A stretch of 16,417 bases of DNA from Erysipelotrichaceae bacterium UBA3379 (GTDB lineage: Bacteria; Bacillota_I; Bacilli_A; Erysipelotrichales; Coprobacillaceae), in assembly GCA_002359025.1 (NCBI GenBank), contig DEPZ01000062.1, positions 1 to 16,417 of the forward strand. Direction: 5' to 3'. This document shows, piece by piece, positions 6,381-14,005 of the stretch. Made by a program: the position numbers and the translations under genes. The stretch's first letter is position 1, and every line of letters begins with the position of its first letter. The notes beneath the pieces were generated by a model. The model saw only the letters and a program-made list of their open reading frames with translations, searched no databases and was not told the DNA's origin.

Positions 6381-6932
6381 ATGAAAGAACAATTCAATGT
6401 GAAATTAGACGTGATATCAATGATATTATTAGCTATGTTTATGGCAATTACATTTATTTTAAGTTATATTAATAGCTTTTTCCCATCAATGCCTCAAGGA
6501 GGAACATTATCTATTGATATCATTGCGATATTTTTATGTGCCTATTTGATGGGAGCAGGATATGGAGTAGTGTGTGGAATTGGTGTGTCGATTTTACAAT
6601 TTGTTTTAGGTTTAGCTACTTTTTATGGACCATGGTCTGTATTACTAGATTATGTTTTACCTTTAGCAGTATGTGGATTAGCGCCACTTGTAAAAACTCA
6701 GGTCGTGAAAGGAATTTCTATTTATTGGGGTATTGTATTTTCTATGGTTTTAAAGTTTATTTGTCATTTTTTAAGTGGTGCATTCTTGTTTGCACAACCA
6801 AATATAAACCCTTATTTTTACTCTTTTAATTACAATTTCCCATATAATTTTTTAACACTTATAGCATGTATGATTATTATCCCACTATTATATCCTAGAT
6901 TAAAGTACGCATTTCAATCTATTTTAAGATAA
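6381..6932 (+). CDS. thiT: Thiamine transporter, ECF substrate-binding (S) subunit ThiT
   Basis: A 183-residue membrane protein with about six hydrophobic helices, the size and plan of the ThiT S component that captures thiamine and works with a shared ECF energising module (EcfA, EcfA', EcfT, not in this window). Candidate thiamine-binding residues align with those known in the Lactococcus protein: Asp90-Tyr91 (Glu84-Tyr85 there), His129 in CHFLSG (His125), Phe137 (Trp133), Tyr151 and Asn156 in the YNFPYN segment (Tyr146, Asn151). The Glu-to-Asp and Trp-to-Phe differences are conservative. AAAGGAGAG precedes the ATG. The TPP riboswitch immediately upstream independently supports the thiamine assignment. 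Confidence 0.93.
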   Translation: MKEQFNVKLDVISMILLAMFMAITFILSYINSFFPSMPQGGTLSIDIIAIFLCAYLMGAGYGVVCGIGVSILQFVLGLATFYGPWSVLLDYVLPLAVCGLAPLVKTQVVKGISIYWGIVFSMVLKFICHFLSGAFLFAQPNINPYFYSFNYNFPYNFLTLIACMIIIPLLYPRLKYAFQSILR

Positions 6933-6958
6933 ACATAGCCATGAAGGTTATGTTTTTA
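6932..6958 (+). terminator. Terminator after thiT
   Basis: AACATAGCC (6932-6940) pairs with GGTTATGTT (6946-6954, one G-T pair) over an ATGAA loop, and the T-rich tail continues. The stem overlaps the last base of the thiT stop codon. Confidence 0.75.
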
Positions 6959-7005
6959 TTTTCACAAATCTACTCATATACCTTTAAAATATATGAAAAG
7001 TTGTG

Positions 7006-7011
7006 TATAAT
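7006..7011 (+). promoter_or_regulatory. -10 box of the DUF402-tsa-rex operon
   Basis: A perfect TATAAT with TTTAAA 17 bases upstream (6983-6988). It overlaps the longest possible reading frame of the next gene, so that gene must start downstream (see next entry). Confidence 0.55.
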
Positions 7012-7038
7012 GTAAAAATGAAGAAAGAGGTAAGTAAA

Positions 7039-7572
7039 ATGAGTAAATCCTTAGCAAGAAAAGATGTGCTTATTCATTGTTATAAACATGATGGCAGTGT
7101 ACATCGCTGCTGGAGTAAAGGCTTTGTTTTAGAGGAAACAGATGAACATTTTATTGTGATTAATAATAGGACTCTTGTGACAGAATCTGATGGTAGAAAA
7201 TGGTATACAAGAGAGCCGGCTATTTGTTATTTTCCAAAGCATCAATGGTATAATGTGATTTGTATGATTAGAAAAAATGGTGTTCATTTTTATTGTAATA
7301 TTGCTTCACCAACATTATATGATGGAGAAGCATTAAAATATATAGATTATGATTTGGATTTAAAGGTCTTTCCTGATTATAAATATAAAATTTTAGATGA
7401 AGAAGAATATCGTCAACATAAAGAACAAATGCACTATAGCGATGAATTGGATCATATATTAAAAAAACAATTAGAAATATTAATTCAAATGACAATGGAT
7501 ATGTCTGGACCATTTCGACCAGGCTTTGCCCAACATTGGTATCATGTATACCAACAAATTACACATAAATAG
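7039..7572 (+). CDS. DUF402 nucleoside tri/diphosphatase (Ntdp-like)
   Basis: A 177-residue DUF402 protein. Characterised relatives in low-GC Gram-positives hydrolyse nucleoside tri- and diphosphates with a divalent metal. Visible family features are the SYKHDGS-like opening (here CYKHDGSVHRCWSKG), the EPAICYFPKHQWYNVICMIR core strand, FYCNIASP, the acidic stretch IDYDLDLKVFPD, and the C-terminal helix region ending in a GFAQHWYHVYQ-like segment. The frame is open from GTG 7003, but the -10 box sits on those first codons and AGAGGT lies eight bases before ATG 7039, so I chose 7039; ATG 7018 is a less likely alternative. tsaE follows after nine bases, making this the first gene of the operon. 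Confidence 0.85.
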   Translation: MSKSLARKDVLIHCYKHDGSVHRCWSKGFVLEETDEHFIVINNRTLVTESDGRKWYTREPAICYFPKHQWYNVICMIRKNGVHFYCNIASPTLYDGEALKYIDYDLDLKVFPDYKYKILDEEEYRQHKEQMHYSDELDHILKKQLEILIQMTMDMSGPFRPGFAQHWYHVYQQITHK

Positions 7573-7581
7573 GAGGAGTAT

Positions 7582-8025
7582 ATGAAGACTTTTACAACTG
7601 AAAATGAAATGATAGAGTTTGGTAGTCAATTAGCAAAACATTTATTTCCTGGAGCTATTATTACTTTAGAAGGTGATTTGGGGGCTGGGAAAACAACTTT
7701 TACCAAAGGAATTGGTCAAGGTTTAGGAATAAAAAAAGTTATTAATTCGCCAACATTTACAATTGTAAAAGTTTATCATGGTGATTATACTTTATATCAT
7801 TTTGATGCTTATCGTTTAGAAGGTCAAAATGATGAATTAGGATTTGAAGAGATGTTTGAAGGTGATGGTGTATGTGTTATTGAATGGGCACAATTTATTG
7901 AAGATATATTACCTACAGACAGATTGGATATTCAAATTATAAAAAATGAGGATGAAACACGTACTTTTGTTTTCCATGCTCATGGTCAAAGATATGAAGA
8001 TTTAGTAAAGGAGATGAATTTATGA
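7582..8025 (+). CDS. tsaE: tRNA t6A biosynthesis ATPase TsaE
   Basis: A 147-residue P-loop protein. Walker A is GDLGAGKT (31-38), followed by NSPTF and a YHFDAYRL segment characteristic of TsaE (YjeE/YdiB). It is the ATPase partner of TsaB-TsaD and drives turnover of the complex that transfers threonylcarbamoyl from the AMP adduct to A37 of ANN-decoding tRNAs. AGGAGG (7571-7576) overlaps the upstream stop region and precedes the ATG. The stop overlaps the tsaB start in an ATGA. Confidence 0.96.
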   Translation: MKTFTTENEMIEFGSQLAKHLFPGAIITLEGDLGAGKTTFTKGIGQGLGIKKVINSPTFTIVKVYHGDYTLYHFDAYRLEGQNDELGFEEMFEGDGVCVIEWAQFIEDILPTDRLDIQIIKNEDETRTFVFHAHGQRYEDLVKEMNL

Positions 8026-8627
8026 TCAGTTTAATAATGGATACTTCTAATCAATACTTAGTTGTATCTTTGTATGAAGATGGTAAATGTCTTGATACAA
8101 TTCAAGAACTAGGATCTAAAAAGCAATCAGAAAATGCTATTTTATATCTATCTTCTTTGTTAGAAAAACATCATAAAGAATTACTAGATATTGACGAAAT
8201 GATTATTACAAGAGGACCTGGTTCATATACTGGTGTAAGAGTTGCGATGACTATTGCCAAAACATTAAGTGTCATATCTAATATAAAAATAAAAGCAATA
8301 TCTTCTTTACAAGCTTATGTAGGTTTTCAAGATGCTATTTCGGTTATTGATGCAAGAAGCAAAAAGGTTTTTTTGTGTGTTTATAAACAAGGAAAAGCAT
8401 TGATGGAAGAAAAAATGATAGAAGTAAGTGAATTTAAAGAGTTTAGTGAACAATACCCTGGTTATCAAGTACTAGGTGAATGCCACGCTGTTGATTGTCC
8501 ACATGTAGAAGTTGATATTGCTAAAAACATGTATGAACTTTCAAGAAATATTGACCCAATAGATAATGTGGATTGTCTTGTTCCAACATATTTAAAAGAT
8601 GTAGAGGCTAAAAAGCTATGCATATAA
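8022..8627 (+). CDS. tsaB: tRNA t6A biosynthesis protein TsaB
   Basis: A 201-residue ASKHA-fold protein. It opens ISLIMDTSN, and GPGSYTGVRVAMTIAKTLS (65-83) is the TsaB signature. TsaB lacks the metal-binding HxxxH of TsaD and serves as its dimer partner and scaffold in t6A synthesis. The length is a little shorter than the usual ~230, as in other Bacillota. The start overlaps the tsaE stop by four bases and the end overlaps rimI by ten, so all three are translationally coupled. Confidence 0.95.
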   Translation: MISLIMDTSNQYLVVSLYEDGKCLDTIQELGSKKQSENAILYLSSLLEKHHKELLDIDEMIITRGPGSYTGVRVAMTIAKTLSVISNIKIKAISSLQAYVGFQDAISVIDARSKKVFLCVYKQGKALMEEKMIEVSEFKEFSEQYPGYQVLGECHAVDCPHVEVDIAKNMYELSRNIDPIDNVDCLVPTYLKDVEAKKLCI

Positions 8628-9067
8628 GAGAAATGGAATTGGCTGATTTAGAAAATGTTGTCACAATTGAAAAAGAACTTTTTACTTCAGCTTGGTCATA
8701 TGATGATTTTATATATGAAATATTGGAAAATGAATTTGCTCATAATTTTATCTTGGAAAAAGATAATATTATGATTGGTTATGTTTGTCTATGGATAATG
8801 TATGAACAGTCTCAAATAACAACAATAGGGGTTGATCGTTTTTATCAAGGACAAGGATATGGAAAACTATTAATGAATTCTATGATTGAATATGCAAAAA
8901 AACATGGATGTACTTCTATGACATTAGAAGTAAGAGTATCTAATGAAGTGGCTATTGGATTGTATGAAAGTTGTGGTTTTGAAAAGAAAGCGATTCGTAA
9001 AAATTATTATCAAGATAATCATGAAGATGCGTATTTGATGTTGAAGGAATTGGAGGTGTGTGCATGA
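8618..9067 (+). CDS. rimI: Ribosomal-protein S18-alanine N-acetyltransferase RimI
   Basis: A 149-residue GNAT acetyltransferase. The acetyl-CoA pyrophosphate-binding motif is QGQGYGKLL (77-85), followed by MTLEVRVSNEVAIGLYESCGF (about 101-121), the strand and helix typical of RimI. RimI acetylates the N-terminal alanine of ribosomal protein S18, though broader N-acetylation is possible. The location between tsaB and tsaD is a conserved Bacillota arrangement and supports RimI over a generic GNAT protein. The reading frame starts inside tsaB, and its stop overlaps the tsaD ATG. Confidence 0.92.
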   Translation: MHIREMELADLENVVTIEKELFTSAWSYDDFIYEILENEFAHNFILEKDNIMIGYVCLWIMYEQSQITTIGVDRFYQGQGYGKLLMNSMIEYAKKHGCTSMTLEVRVSNEVAIGLYESCGFEKKAIRKNYYQDNHEDAYLMLKELEVCA

Positions 9068-10074
9068 GTTTGATATTGGCTGTAGAATCAAGTTGTGATG
9101 AGATGTCAATTGCTATTTTAAAAGATAAAAGAGAATTGTTATGTAATGTTGTTGCTTCACAGATTGATACACATAAGTTATATGGAGGAGTTGTTCCAGA
9201 AATTGCCAGTCGTATGCATGTTGAATGTGCATCAACGGTTTTAAAAACTGCTTTAAATGAAGCAGAGGTTGATCTTAAAGATATTGATGCGATTGCAGTT
9301 ACAAAAGGACCAGGATTGGTTGGTTCCTTACATGTTGGTATGCAAATTGCAAAAACATTGGCACTTGCTTATCATAAACCACTTATTGGTGTTCATCATA
9401 TTGCTGGACATATTTATGCAAATGAATTGGTAGAGGATATTGAATATCCATGTTTATGTTTAGTTGTAAGTGGTGGTCATAGTGAATTGGTTTATATGAA
9501 GAGTGAGTTTTCTTTTGAAGTGATTGGTGAAACATTAGATGATGCTATTGGAGAGGCTTATGATAAGGTAGGGCGTGTGTTGAATTTACCTTATCCAGGT
9601 GGTCCAGTGATAGATAGAATGGCAAGTGTTGGTAAACATAGTTATAATTTACCATTGCCTTTAAATGATGAAAGTTATAATTTTAGTTTTAGTGGTTTGA
9701 AATCAGCAGTTATTAATTTAACTCATAATGCAAAACAAAGAAAAGAAGAAATTATTCCAGAAGATTTGGCTTGTTCTTTTCAAGAAGTTGCATTGGATGT
9801 ATTGGTAGGAAAAGCGATTAAAGCAGCTAAAGATTATAATGTTAAAGAAATTATTGTTGCAGGGGGAGTCAGTGCGAATAAAGGGCTTAGAAAGAAATTG
9901 ACTGAGGAAAGTCCAATCAAGGTATTGTTTCCACCGATGTCATATTGTACAGATAATGCAGCAATGATTGCTTCAGCTGGTAGAGTGATGTATGAACATC
10001 AGATGTTTTCATCACTAGATTTAGGAGTGAAACCAGCTTATGATTTAGAAAGAGAAAGTGCAGGTGAAATGTGA
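9064..10074 (+). CDS. tsaD: tRNA N6-adenosine threonylcarbamoyltransferase TsaD
   Basis: The catalytic subunit of t6A37 formation, 336 residues from the chosen start. AVESSCDE opens the protein. The metal-binding histidines are His112 and His116 (HHIAGHIY) and the third ligand is Asp297 in CTDNAA. VSGGHSEL, YDKVGR, FSFSGLKSA and AGGVSANKGLR are intact ASKHA and family motifs. An upstream GTG at 9058 is in frame, but it lies almost on top of the GGAGG (9052-9056), whereas ATG 9064 sits seven bases after it and overlaps the rimI stop as ATGA, so 9064 is preferred. Confidence 0.98.
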   Translation: MSLILAVESSCDEMSIAILKDKRELLCNVVASQIDTHKLYGGVVPEIASRMHVECASTVLKTALNEAEVDLKDIDAIAVTKGPGLVGSLHVGMQIAKTLALAYHKPLIGVHHIAGHIYANELVEDIEYPCLCLVVSGGHSELVYMKSEFSFEVIGETLDDAIGEAYDKVGRVLNLPYPGGPVIDRMASVGKHSYNLPLPLNDESYNFSFSGLKSAVINLTHNAKQRKEEIIPEDLACSFQEVALDVLVGKAIKAAKDYNVKEIIVAGGVSANKGLRKKLTEESPIKVLFPPMSYCTDNAAMIASAGRVMYEHQMFSSLDLGVKPAYDLERESAGEM

Positions 10075-10712
10075 TGGAAAAAAAGCATCAAAAGATTTCT
10101 AAAGCAACAATGTCACGTTTTCCTATCTATTTAAAAGCATTGCGTAATATGCAACATGAAGGAAAAGAAAATTTCTTATCAAGTGAATTAAGTGATGTGA
10201 CAGGTATATTAGATACAACAATACGTAGAGATTTTAGTTTCTTAACAGATAAAGAATCTCTAGGACGTAGAGGTATTGGATATGATACTAAGGAAATTAT
10301 AAATATTTTAAATAATGTATTAGGTTTAGGTTTGGATGAAGCTATTATATTGATAGGTGTAGGAAATTTAGGGAGTGCTATTTTAAAATATAACAGATGG
10401 CAATATACAGTAGGAAAGATTGTATGTTGTTATGATCAAGATCAAAATAAAGTTGGAGAACGTTTTGGAGTGAAATTGCATCATATAGATGATTTAGAAA
10501 AGACTTTTCCTAATGGATGTAAAATAGCAATTTTAGCAATCAGTGAACATGTACAAGAAACAGTGGATCGATTAATGGATTTAGGTGTGAAAGGGATTGT
10601 TGATTTTACACATAGTCATTTTACGGTGAGAGATGATGTTGTTGTACAAACCGTTGATGTTGTTGTTGCTATTCAGGAATTGGTTTTGAAAATGCATGCG
10701 AATGATGAATAA
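10074..10712 (+). CDS. rex: Redox-sensing transcriptional repressor Rex
   Basis: A 212-residue Rex. The N-terminal winged helix (about 5-75) contains TTIRRDFSFL, the recognition-helix region, and GRRGIGYD. The Rossmann domain carries GVGNLG (95-100), followed by CYDQDQNKVG, consistent with NAD(H) binding. The C-terminal helix (about 195-212) should swap into the partner subunit. Rex binds DNA when NADH is low and releases it when NADH rises, typically controlling fermentation and alcohol or lactate dehydrogenase genes. AGGTGA lies six bases before ATG 10074, which shares one base with the tsaD stop; GTG 10071 is in frame but too close to that site. No terminator hairpin follows, so readthrough into the T-box leader is possible. 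Confidence 0.96.
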   Translation: MEKKHQKISKATMSRFPIYLKALRNMQHEGKENFLSSELSDVTGILDTTIRRDFSFLTDKESLGRRGIGYDTKEIINILNNVLGLGLDEAIILIGVGNLGSAILKYNRWQYTVGKIVCCYDQDQNKVGERFGVKLHHIDDLEKTFPNGCKIAILAISEHVQETVDRLMDLGVKGIVDFTHSHFTVRDDVVVQTVDVVVAIQELVLKMHANDE

Positions 10713-10724
10713 ATGAAAAAAGTA

Positions 10725-10753
10725 TTGAAAAAATAATAAAAAGATGTTAATAA
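10725..10753 (+). promoter_or_regulatory. Probable promoter of the asnS leader
   Basis: TTGAAA (10725-10730) with TAATAA (10748-10753) at 17 bases. The -35 is good and the -10 only fair. It is placed correctly upstream of the T-box leader. Confidence 0.4.
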
Positions 10754-10764
10754 TATAAATACAA

Positions 10765-10979
10765 GTGATGATTTGAGAACATCATAATTTCCCATATATA
10801 GCGAGTTTTGGATGGTGCAAGCAAAACTATGGTATTATGAATGGAACACTCAATGAACTGGATAGGAGAAATTAAGTAGACTATCCCGTTAACTGCGTTA
10901 AAGTCAGAGTGCATAATCTATGATTATGAATGAGGATGGTACCGCGATATAGTCGTTCCTTGATTGGAATGACTTTTTT
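10765..10979 (+). promoter_or_regulatory. T-box leader, asparagine specifier
   Basis: A T-box riboswitch that reads uncharged tRNA. GATGGTGCAAGC (10811-10822) is in the stem I region, and AAC (10845-10847), in the context GG-AAC-ACTC, fits the specifier position and encodes Asn. GGATAG / CTATCC and GTTAACTGCGTTAA form the stem III region. GATGGTACCGCG (10935-10946) is the T-box sequence that pairs with the tRNA acceptor end. The leader ends in a terminator: GTCGTTCC (10952-10959) pairs with GGAATGAC (10966-10973), followed by six Ts. Uncharged tRNA-Asn would stabilise the antiterminator and turn on asnS. Confidence 0.95.
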
Positions 10980-10999
10980 ATTTTTAAGGAGGGAAAAGT

Positions 11000-12385
11000 A
11001 TGTTTGAATTTATGACAATTAGAGAGCTCTATGAAATGGTTCTATCTGGAGCAGACTTTGAAACTGAAAGTTTAGAATATGTTGAATTAGATGGTTGGGT
11101 AAGAACAAATAGAGATAATGGTAAAGTAGGATTTATTGCATTGAATGATGGAACTTATTTTAGAAACTGTCAAATTGTATATGTTGCTCAAACACTAGCC
11201 AACTATGATGAAGTAAAACATATTAGTACAGGAAGTGCAATAAGAGTATTAGGTAAATTTAAATTAACACCTGATGCAAAACAACCTTTTGAAATTGAAG
11301 CAACTGAAATTGTAGTAGAAGGTGCATGTGATGAAGATTTCCCATTACAAAAGAAAAGACATTCTTTTGAATATATGAGAGAAATTCCTCATTTACGTCC
11401 AAGAGCAAATACATTCTATGCGATCTTTAGATTAAGAAGTGTATTATCTATGGCTATTCATGAATTCTTCCAATCACAAGGATTTGTATATGTGCATACA
11501 CCAATCATTACAAGTAATGATGGTGAAGGTGCTGGAGAAATGTTTAGAGCAACAACAATTGATAATACAGAATTTGATAATGATTTCTTTGGAAAAGAAG
11601 CTTTCTTAACAGTAACTGGACAATTACATGTTGAAGCATTCTGTATGGCATTTAGAGATGTTTATACATTTGGACCTGCTTTTAGAGCAGAAAATTCAAA
11701 TACATCTCGACATGCAAGTGAATTCTGGATGATTGAACCTGAAATTGCATTTGCTGATTTGGATGATGATATGGATCTTATTGAAGATATGGTGAAATAT
11801 TGTATTGATTATGTATTAGATAATGCTCCAGAAGAAATGAAATTCTTTGAACAAATGATTGATAAAGATTGTATTCAACGTATTACAGCAGTTAAAAATA
11901 GTGAATTTAAACGTATGACATATACAAAAGCTATTGAATTATTAGAACAAGCTGATGTGAAATTTGAAAACAAAGTTGAATGGGGTATGGATCTAAATAG
12001 TGAACATGAACGTTATATCTGTGAACAAGTTGTAAAAGGACCTGTATTTATTACAGATTATCCAAAAGAAATCAAAGCTTTCTATATGCGTTTGAATGAT
12101 GACAACAAAACAGTTGCAGCTTGTGACTTATTAGTACCTGGTATTGGAGAACTTGTCGGTGGAAGTCAACGTGAAGAAAGATATGATGTTTTAGAAAGAA
12201 TCATGGATGAAAAAGGAATGGCTAAAGAAGGCTTACAATGGTATATGGATTTACGTCGTTTTGGTGGATGTAAACATGCAGGATTCGGTTTAGGATTTGA
12301 TAGATTCTTAATGTATTTAACTGGAATGCAAAATATCAGAGATGTAGAACCATTCCCAAGAACACCAAGAAATTTAAAATTCTAA
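11000..12385 (+). CDS. asnS: Asparagine--tRNA ligase
   Basis: A 461-residue class IIb aminoacyl-tRNA synthetase that charges tRNA-Asn with asparagine. The N-terminal OB-fold anticodon-binding domain (about 25-110) includes VELDGWVRTNRDN and ALNDGTYFRNCQIV. The catalytic core includes VTGQLHVEAF, motif 2 FGPAFRAENSNTSRHASEFW with Arg229 and Glu231, and motif 3 GLGFDRFLMYL with Arg435. The length is normal for AsnRS, and the AAC specifier in the upstream T-box independently distinguishes it from AspRS or LysRS. AAGGAGGG (10987-10994) precedes the ATG. Confidence 0.98.
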   Translation: MFEFMTIRELYEMVLSGADFETESLEYVELDGWVRTNRDNGKVGFIALNDGTYFRNCQIVYVAQTLANYDEVKHISTGSAIRVLGKFKLTPDAKQPFEIEATEIVVEGACDEDFPLQKKRHSFEYMREIPHLRPRANTFYAIFRLRSVLSMAIHEFFQSQGFVYVHTPIITSNDGEGAGEMFRATTIDNTEFDNDFFGKEAFLTVTGQLHVEAFCMAFRDVYTFGPAFRAENSNTSRHASEFWMIEPEIAFADLDDDMDLIEDMVKYCIDYVLDNAPEEMKFFEQMIDKDCIQRITAVKNSEFKRMTYTKAIELLEQADVKFENKVEWGMDLNSEHERYICEQVVKGPVFITDYPKEIKAFYMRLNDDNKTVAACDLLVPGIGELVGGSQREERYDVLERIMDEKGMAKEGLQWYMDLRRFGGCKHAGFGLGFDRFLMYLTGMQNIRDVEPFPRTPRNLKF

Positions 12386-12393
12386 AAGAATAG

Positions 12394-12455
12394 GATTCCT
12401 CTAAATAGGCAACAGAAAATATGAAAATGTTGTCTATAAAAAGAGGAATCTTTTT
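12394..12455 (+). terminator. Long two-part terminator after asnS
   Basis: The outer stem GATTCCTCT (12394-12402) / AGAGGAATC (12442-12450) is followed by five Ts. Inside it a second stem, ATAGGCAACA (12405-12414) / TGTTGTCTAT (12428-12437, one G-T pair), extends the hairpin. The structure is longer than usual for a terminator here. Confidence 0.8.
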
Positions 12456-12523
12456 GTCATAATTTTTATTGAAGTGTCATTGAATATATTGGTTTATGTA
12501 TTTCATTGTATTTAAAAATGATG

Positions 12524-12529
12524 TATAAT
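12524..12529 (+). promoter_or_regulatory. -10 box of the phosphoesterase operon
   Basis: A perfect TATAAT, 30 bases before ATG 12554, with only a weak -35 (TTTCAT at 12501-12506). It overlaps the in-frame TTG at 12506, arguing that translation starts downstream at 12554. Confidence 0.45.
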
Positions 12530-12553
12530 GAGATACATAAAGGTGGGAGAAAT

Positions 12554-13996
12554 ATGAAGGATTTTTATCTTGTGAACACGTTTTTTAATATTGTTTATCA
12601 TAACGAAAATGCCGTTATCCATGATATCACATCAACTTATCAATATACTCAAAAATTTAGAGAATGGTTAAAACAACATCATATAGAATGTCCTATTTTA
12701 GATCATATTCATCAAGATAATTTTACTAAATTTTGCAAAGAGATATTTATGGCAGAAGAGAATTCTCATATATATAATGCTTTTTTAAAAGATATGAATC
12801 ATATATCCGATCAGTTTCAAGATAAGACTTTTGTATTTTATATTCCTGGATTGCATGGACAAAAGATTCAAGATGTGCCTCTTCAAAGATATGATAATGT
12901 TTATTTATTAGGGTTAAGCCAACCTTTTCTAGAAGATGGATTGTCTTTTTACGATCCTTTTCCAGCGTTTTTTTGCGCAATGAATCATGCTGATTTATGG
13001 CCAGGTGTCTTGATTTTTAATAATAAGCAACAAATATTTACTTCTATTCAAAATGAAGTTGAGTGGAATGAACTCATTAGGCATATTGAAAATCATGATA
13101 ATTTATTCGATATATATAATGACTATCAAGATGATAGTTATTATATTCATTTAAGTGATTTACATTTAGGTACCAATCGTAAACATAAAGGTGTTGTACA
13201 ATTATATTGCACACTAGATCAAATTGTTCCTTATTTAAAATCACATGAACAATTAAAAATATTAATTACAGGAGATATCATGGATTCTCCTAATCGAAAG
13301 AATATGTATATTGCAAATGATTTTATGAATAATTTGAAGAAGATTTATAAAGCAGACGTGACTTTTATATTAGGAAATCATGATGTAATTGTACATGGAT
13401 TTAACTTTGCAAGAAGACAGAAAAGCAAGGTTGTTGCATATCTTTTAGGAGAAAATATAAAAGTCTTAGAAAAAGAAAAGATGATTTTTATTAAGATGGA
13501 TACAACCAGTGCAGGTAATCTTGCAAGAGGTATGGTAGGGAAAAGGCAATTAGATGAAATAGATGATGAATTAATGGCTATTGAAAATCTTGAAGACTAT
13601 ACAATGCTTATCATGTTACATCATCATGTTTATCCAATCTCGAAAGCTGATTTTATTAAAACAAAATGGCATGAAAGAACATTTATTCATCGTATTATGG
13701 AAAAATCTAAGGTGTTGGTAGATGCTGCAGCTGTTATAGATTGGATAGAAAAAAGAAATATTCATTATATATTACATGGACATAAACATCTTCCATTCTT
13801 TAGAAAAGAAAACAATCAATATTATATCAGTGCTGGAAGTGCAACTGGTGGTTTAAAAGAGAGTCAAAGCCGTTATATTTCATTTAATGTTATGAAATAT
13901 AACTTAAAAGAAAAAGCAATGAAAACATGTATGATTGTATATAGTGATAAATCAAGAATGGAAAGACAAAGAGTAGAAGTTTATTTATTTCATTAG
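12554..13996 (+). CDS. Metallophosphoesterase with an unassigned N-terminal domain
   Basis: 480 residues from ATG 12554, chosen because AGGTGGGAG (12541-12549) lies just upstream and the -10 box covers the longer alternative. The C-terminal two thirds (about 196-440) is a calcineurin-like phosphoesterase. Its dinuclear-metal motifs are complete: DLHLG (Asp202, His204), GDIMD (Asp241), GNHD (274-277), LHHH (near 355-358) and GHKH (409-412). The family cleaves phosphomonoesters or phosphodiesters, including cyclic nucleotides and nucleic acids; which of these applies here is unknown. Residues 1-190 form a separate domain I do not recognise, containing TFVFYIPGLHGQ, DNVYLLGLSQPF and a Trp-Pro-Gly turn. 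There is no signal peptide or membrane segment, so it is cytoplasmic. The dehydrogenase gene begins nine bases later and is probably co-transcribed. Confidence 0.85.
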   Translation: MKDFYLVNTFFNIVYHNENAVIHDITSTYQYTQKFREWLKQHHIECPILDHIHQDNFTKFCKEIFMAEENSHIYNAFLKDMNHISDQFQDKTFVFYIPGLHGQKIQDVPLQRYDNVYLLGLSQPFLEDGLSFYDPFPAFFCAMNHADLWPGVLIFNNKQQIFTSIQNEVEWNELIRHIENHDNLFDIYNDYQDDSYYIHLSDLHLGTNRKHKGVVQLYCTLDQIVPYLKSHEQLKILITGDIMDSPNRKNMYIANDFMNNLKKIYKADVTFILGNHDVIVHGFNFARRQKSKVVAYLLGENIKVLEKEKMIFIKMDTTSAGNLARGMVGKRQLDEIDDELMAIENLEDYTMLIMLHHHVYPISKADFIKTKWHERTFIHRIMEKSKVLVDAAAVIDWIEKRNIHYILHGHKHLPFFRKENNQYYISAGSATGGLKESQSRYISFNVMKYNLKEKAMKTCMIVYSDKSRMERQRVEVYLFH

Positions 13997-14005
13997 GGGG
14001 TAATT

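Noticed and set aside
6536..6829. A 97-codon plus-strand open frame within thiT
   Set aside because: It is in an alternative frame of thiT, with a Cys/Phe/Trp-rich composition caused by reading membrane-helix codons out of frame.
7003..7038. Twelve-residue N-terminal extension of the DUF402 protein from GTG 7003
   Set aside because: The TATAAT box covers these codons, and AGAGGT is placed correctly for ATG 7039 instead.
12506..12553. Sixteen-residue N-terminal extension of the metallophosphoesterase from TTG 12506
   Set aside because: A TATAAT box lies within it, and a strong AGGTGGGAG is placed for ATG 12554.
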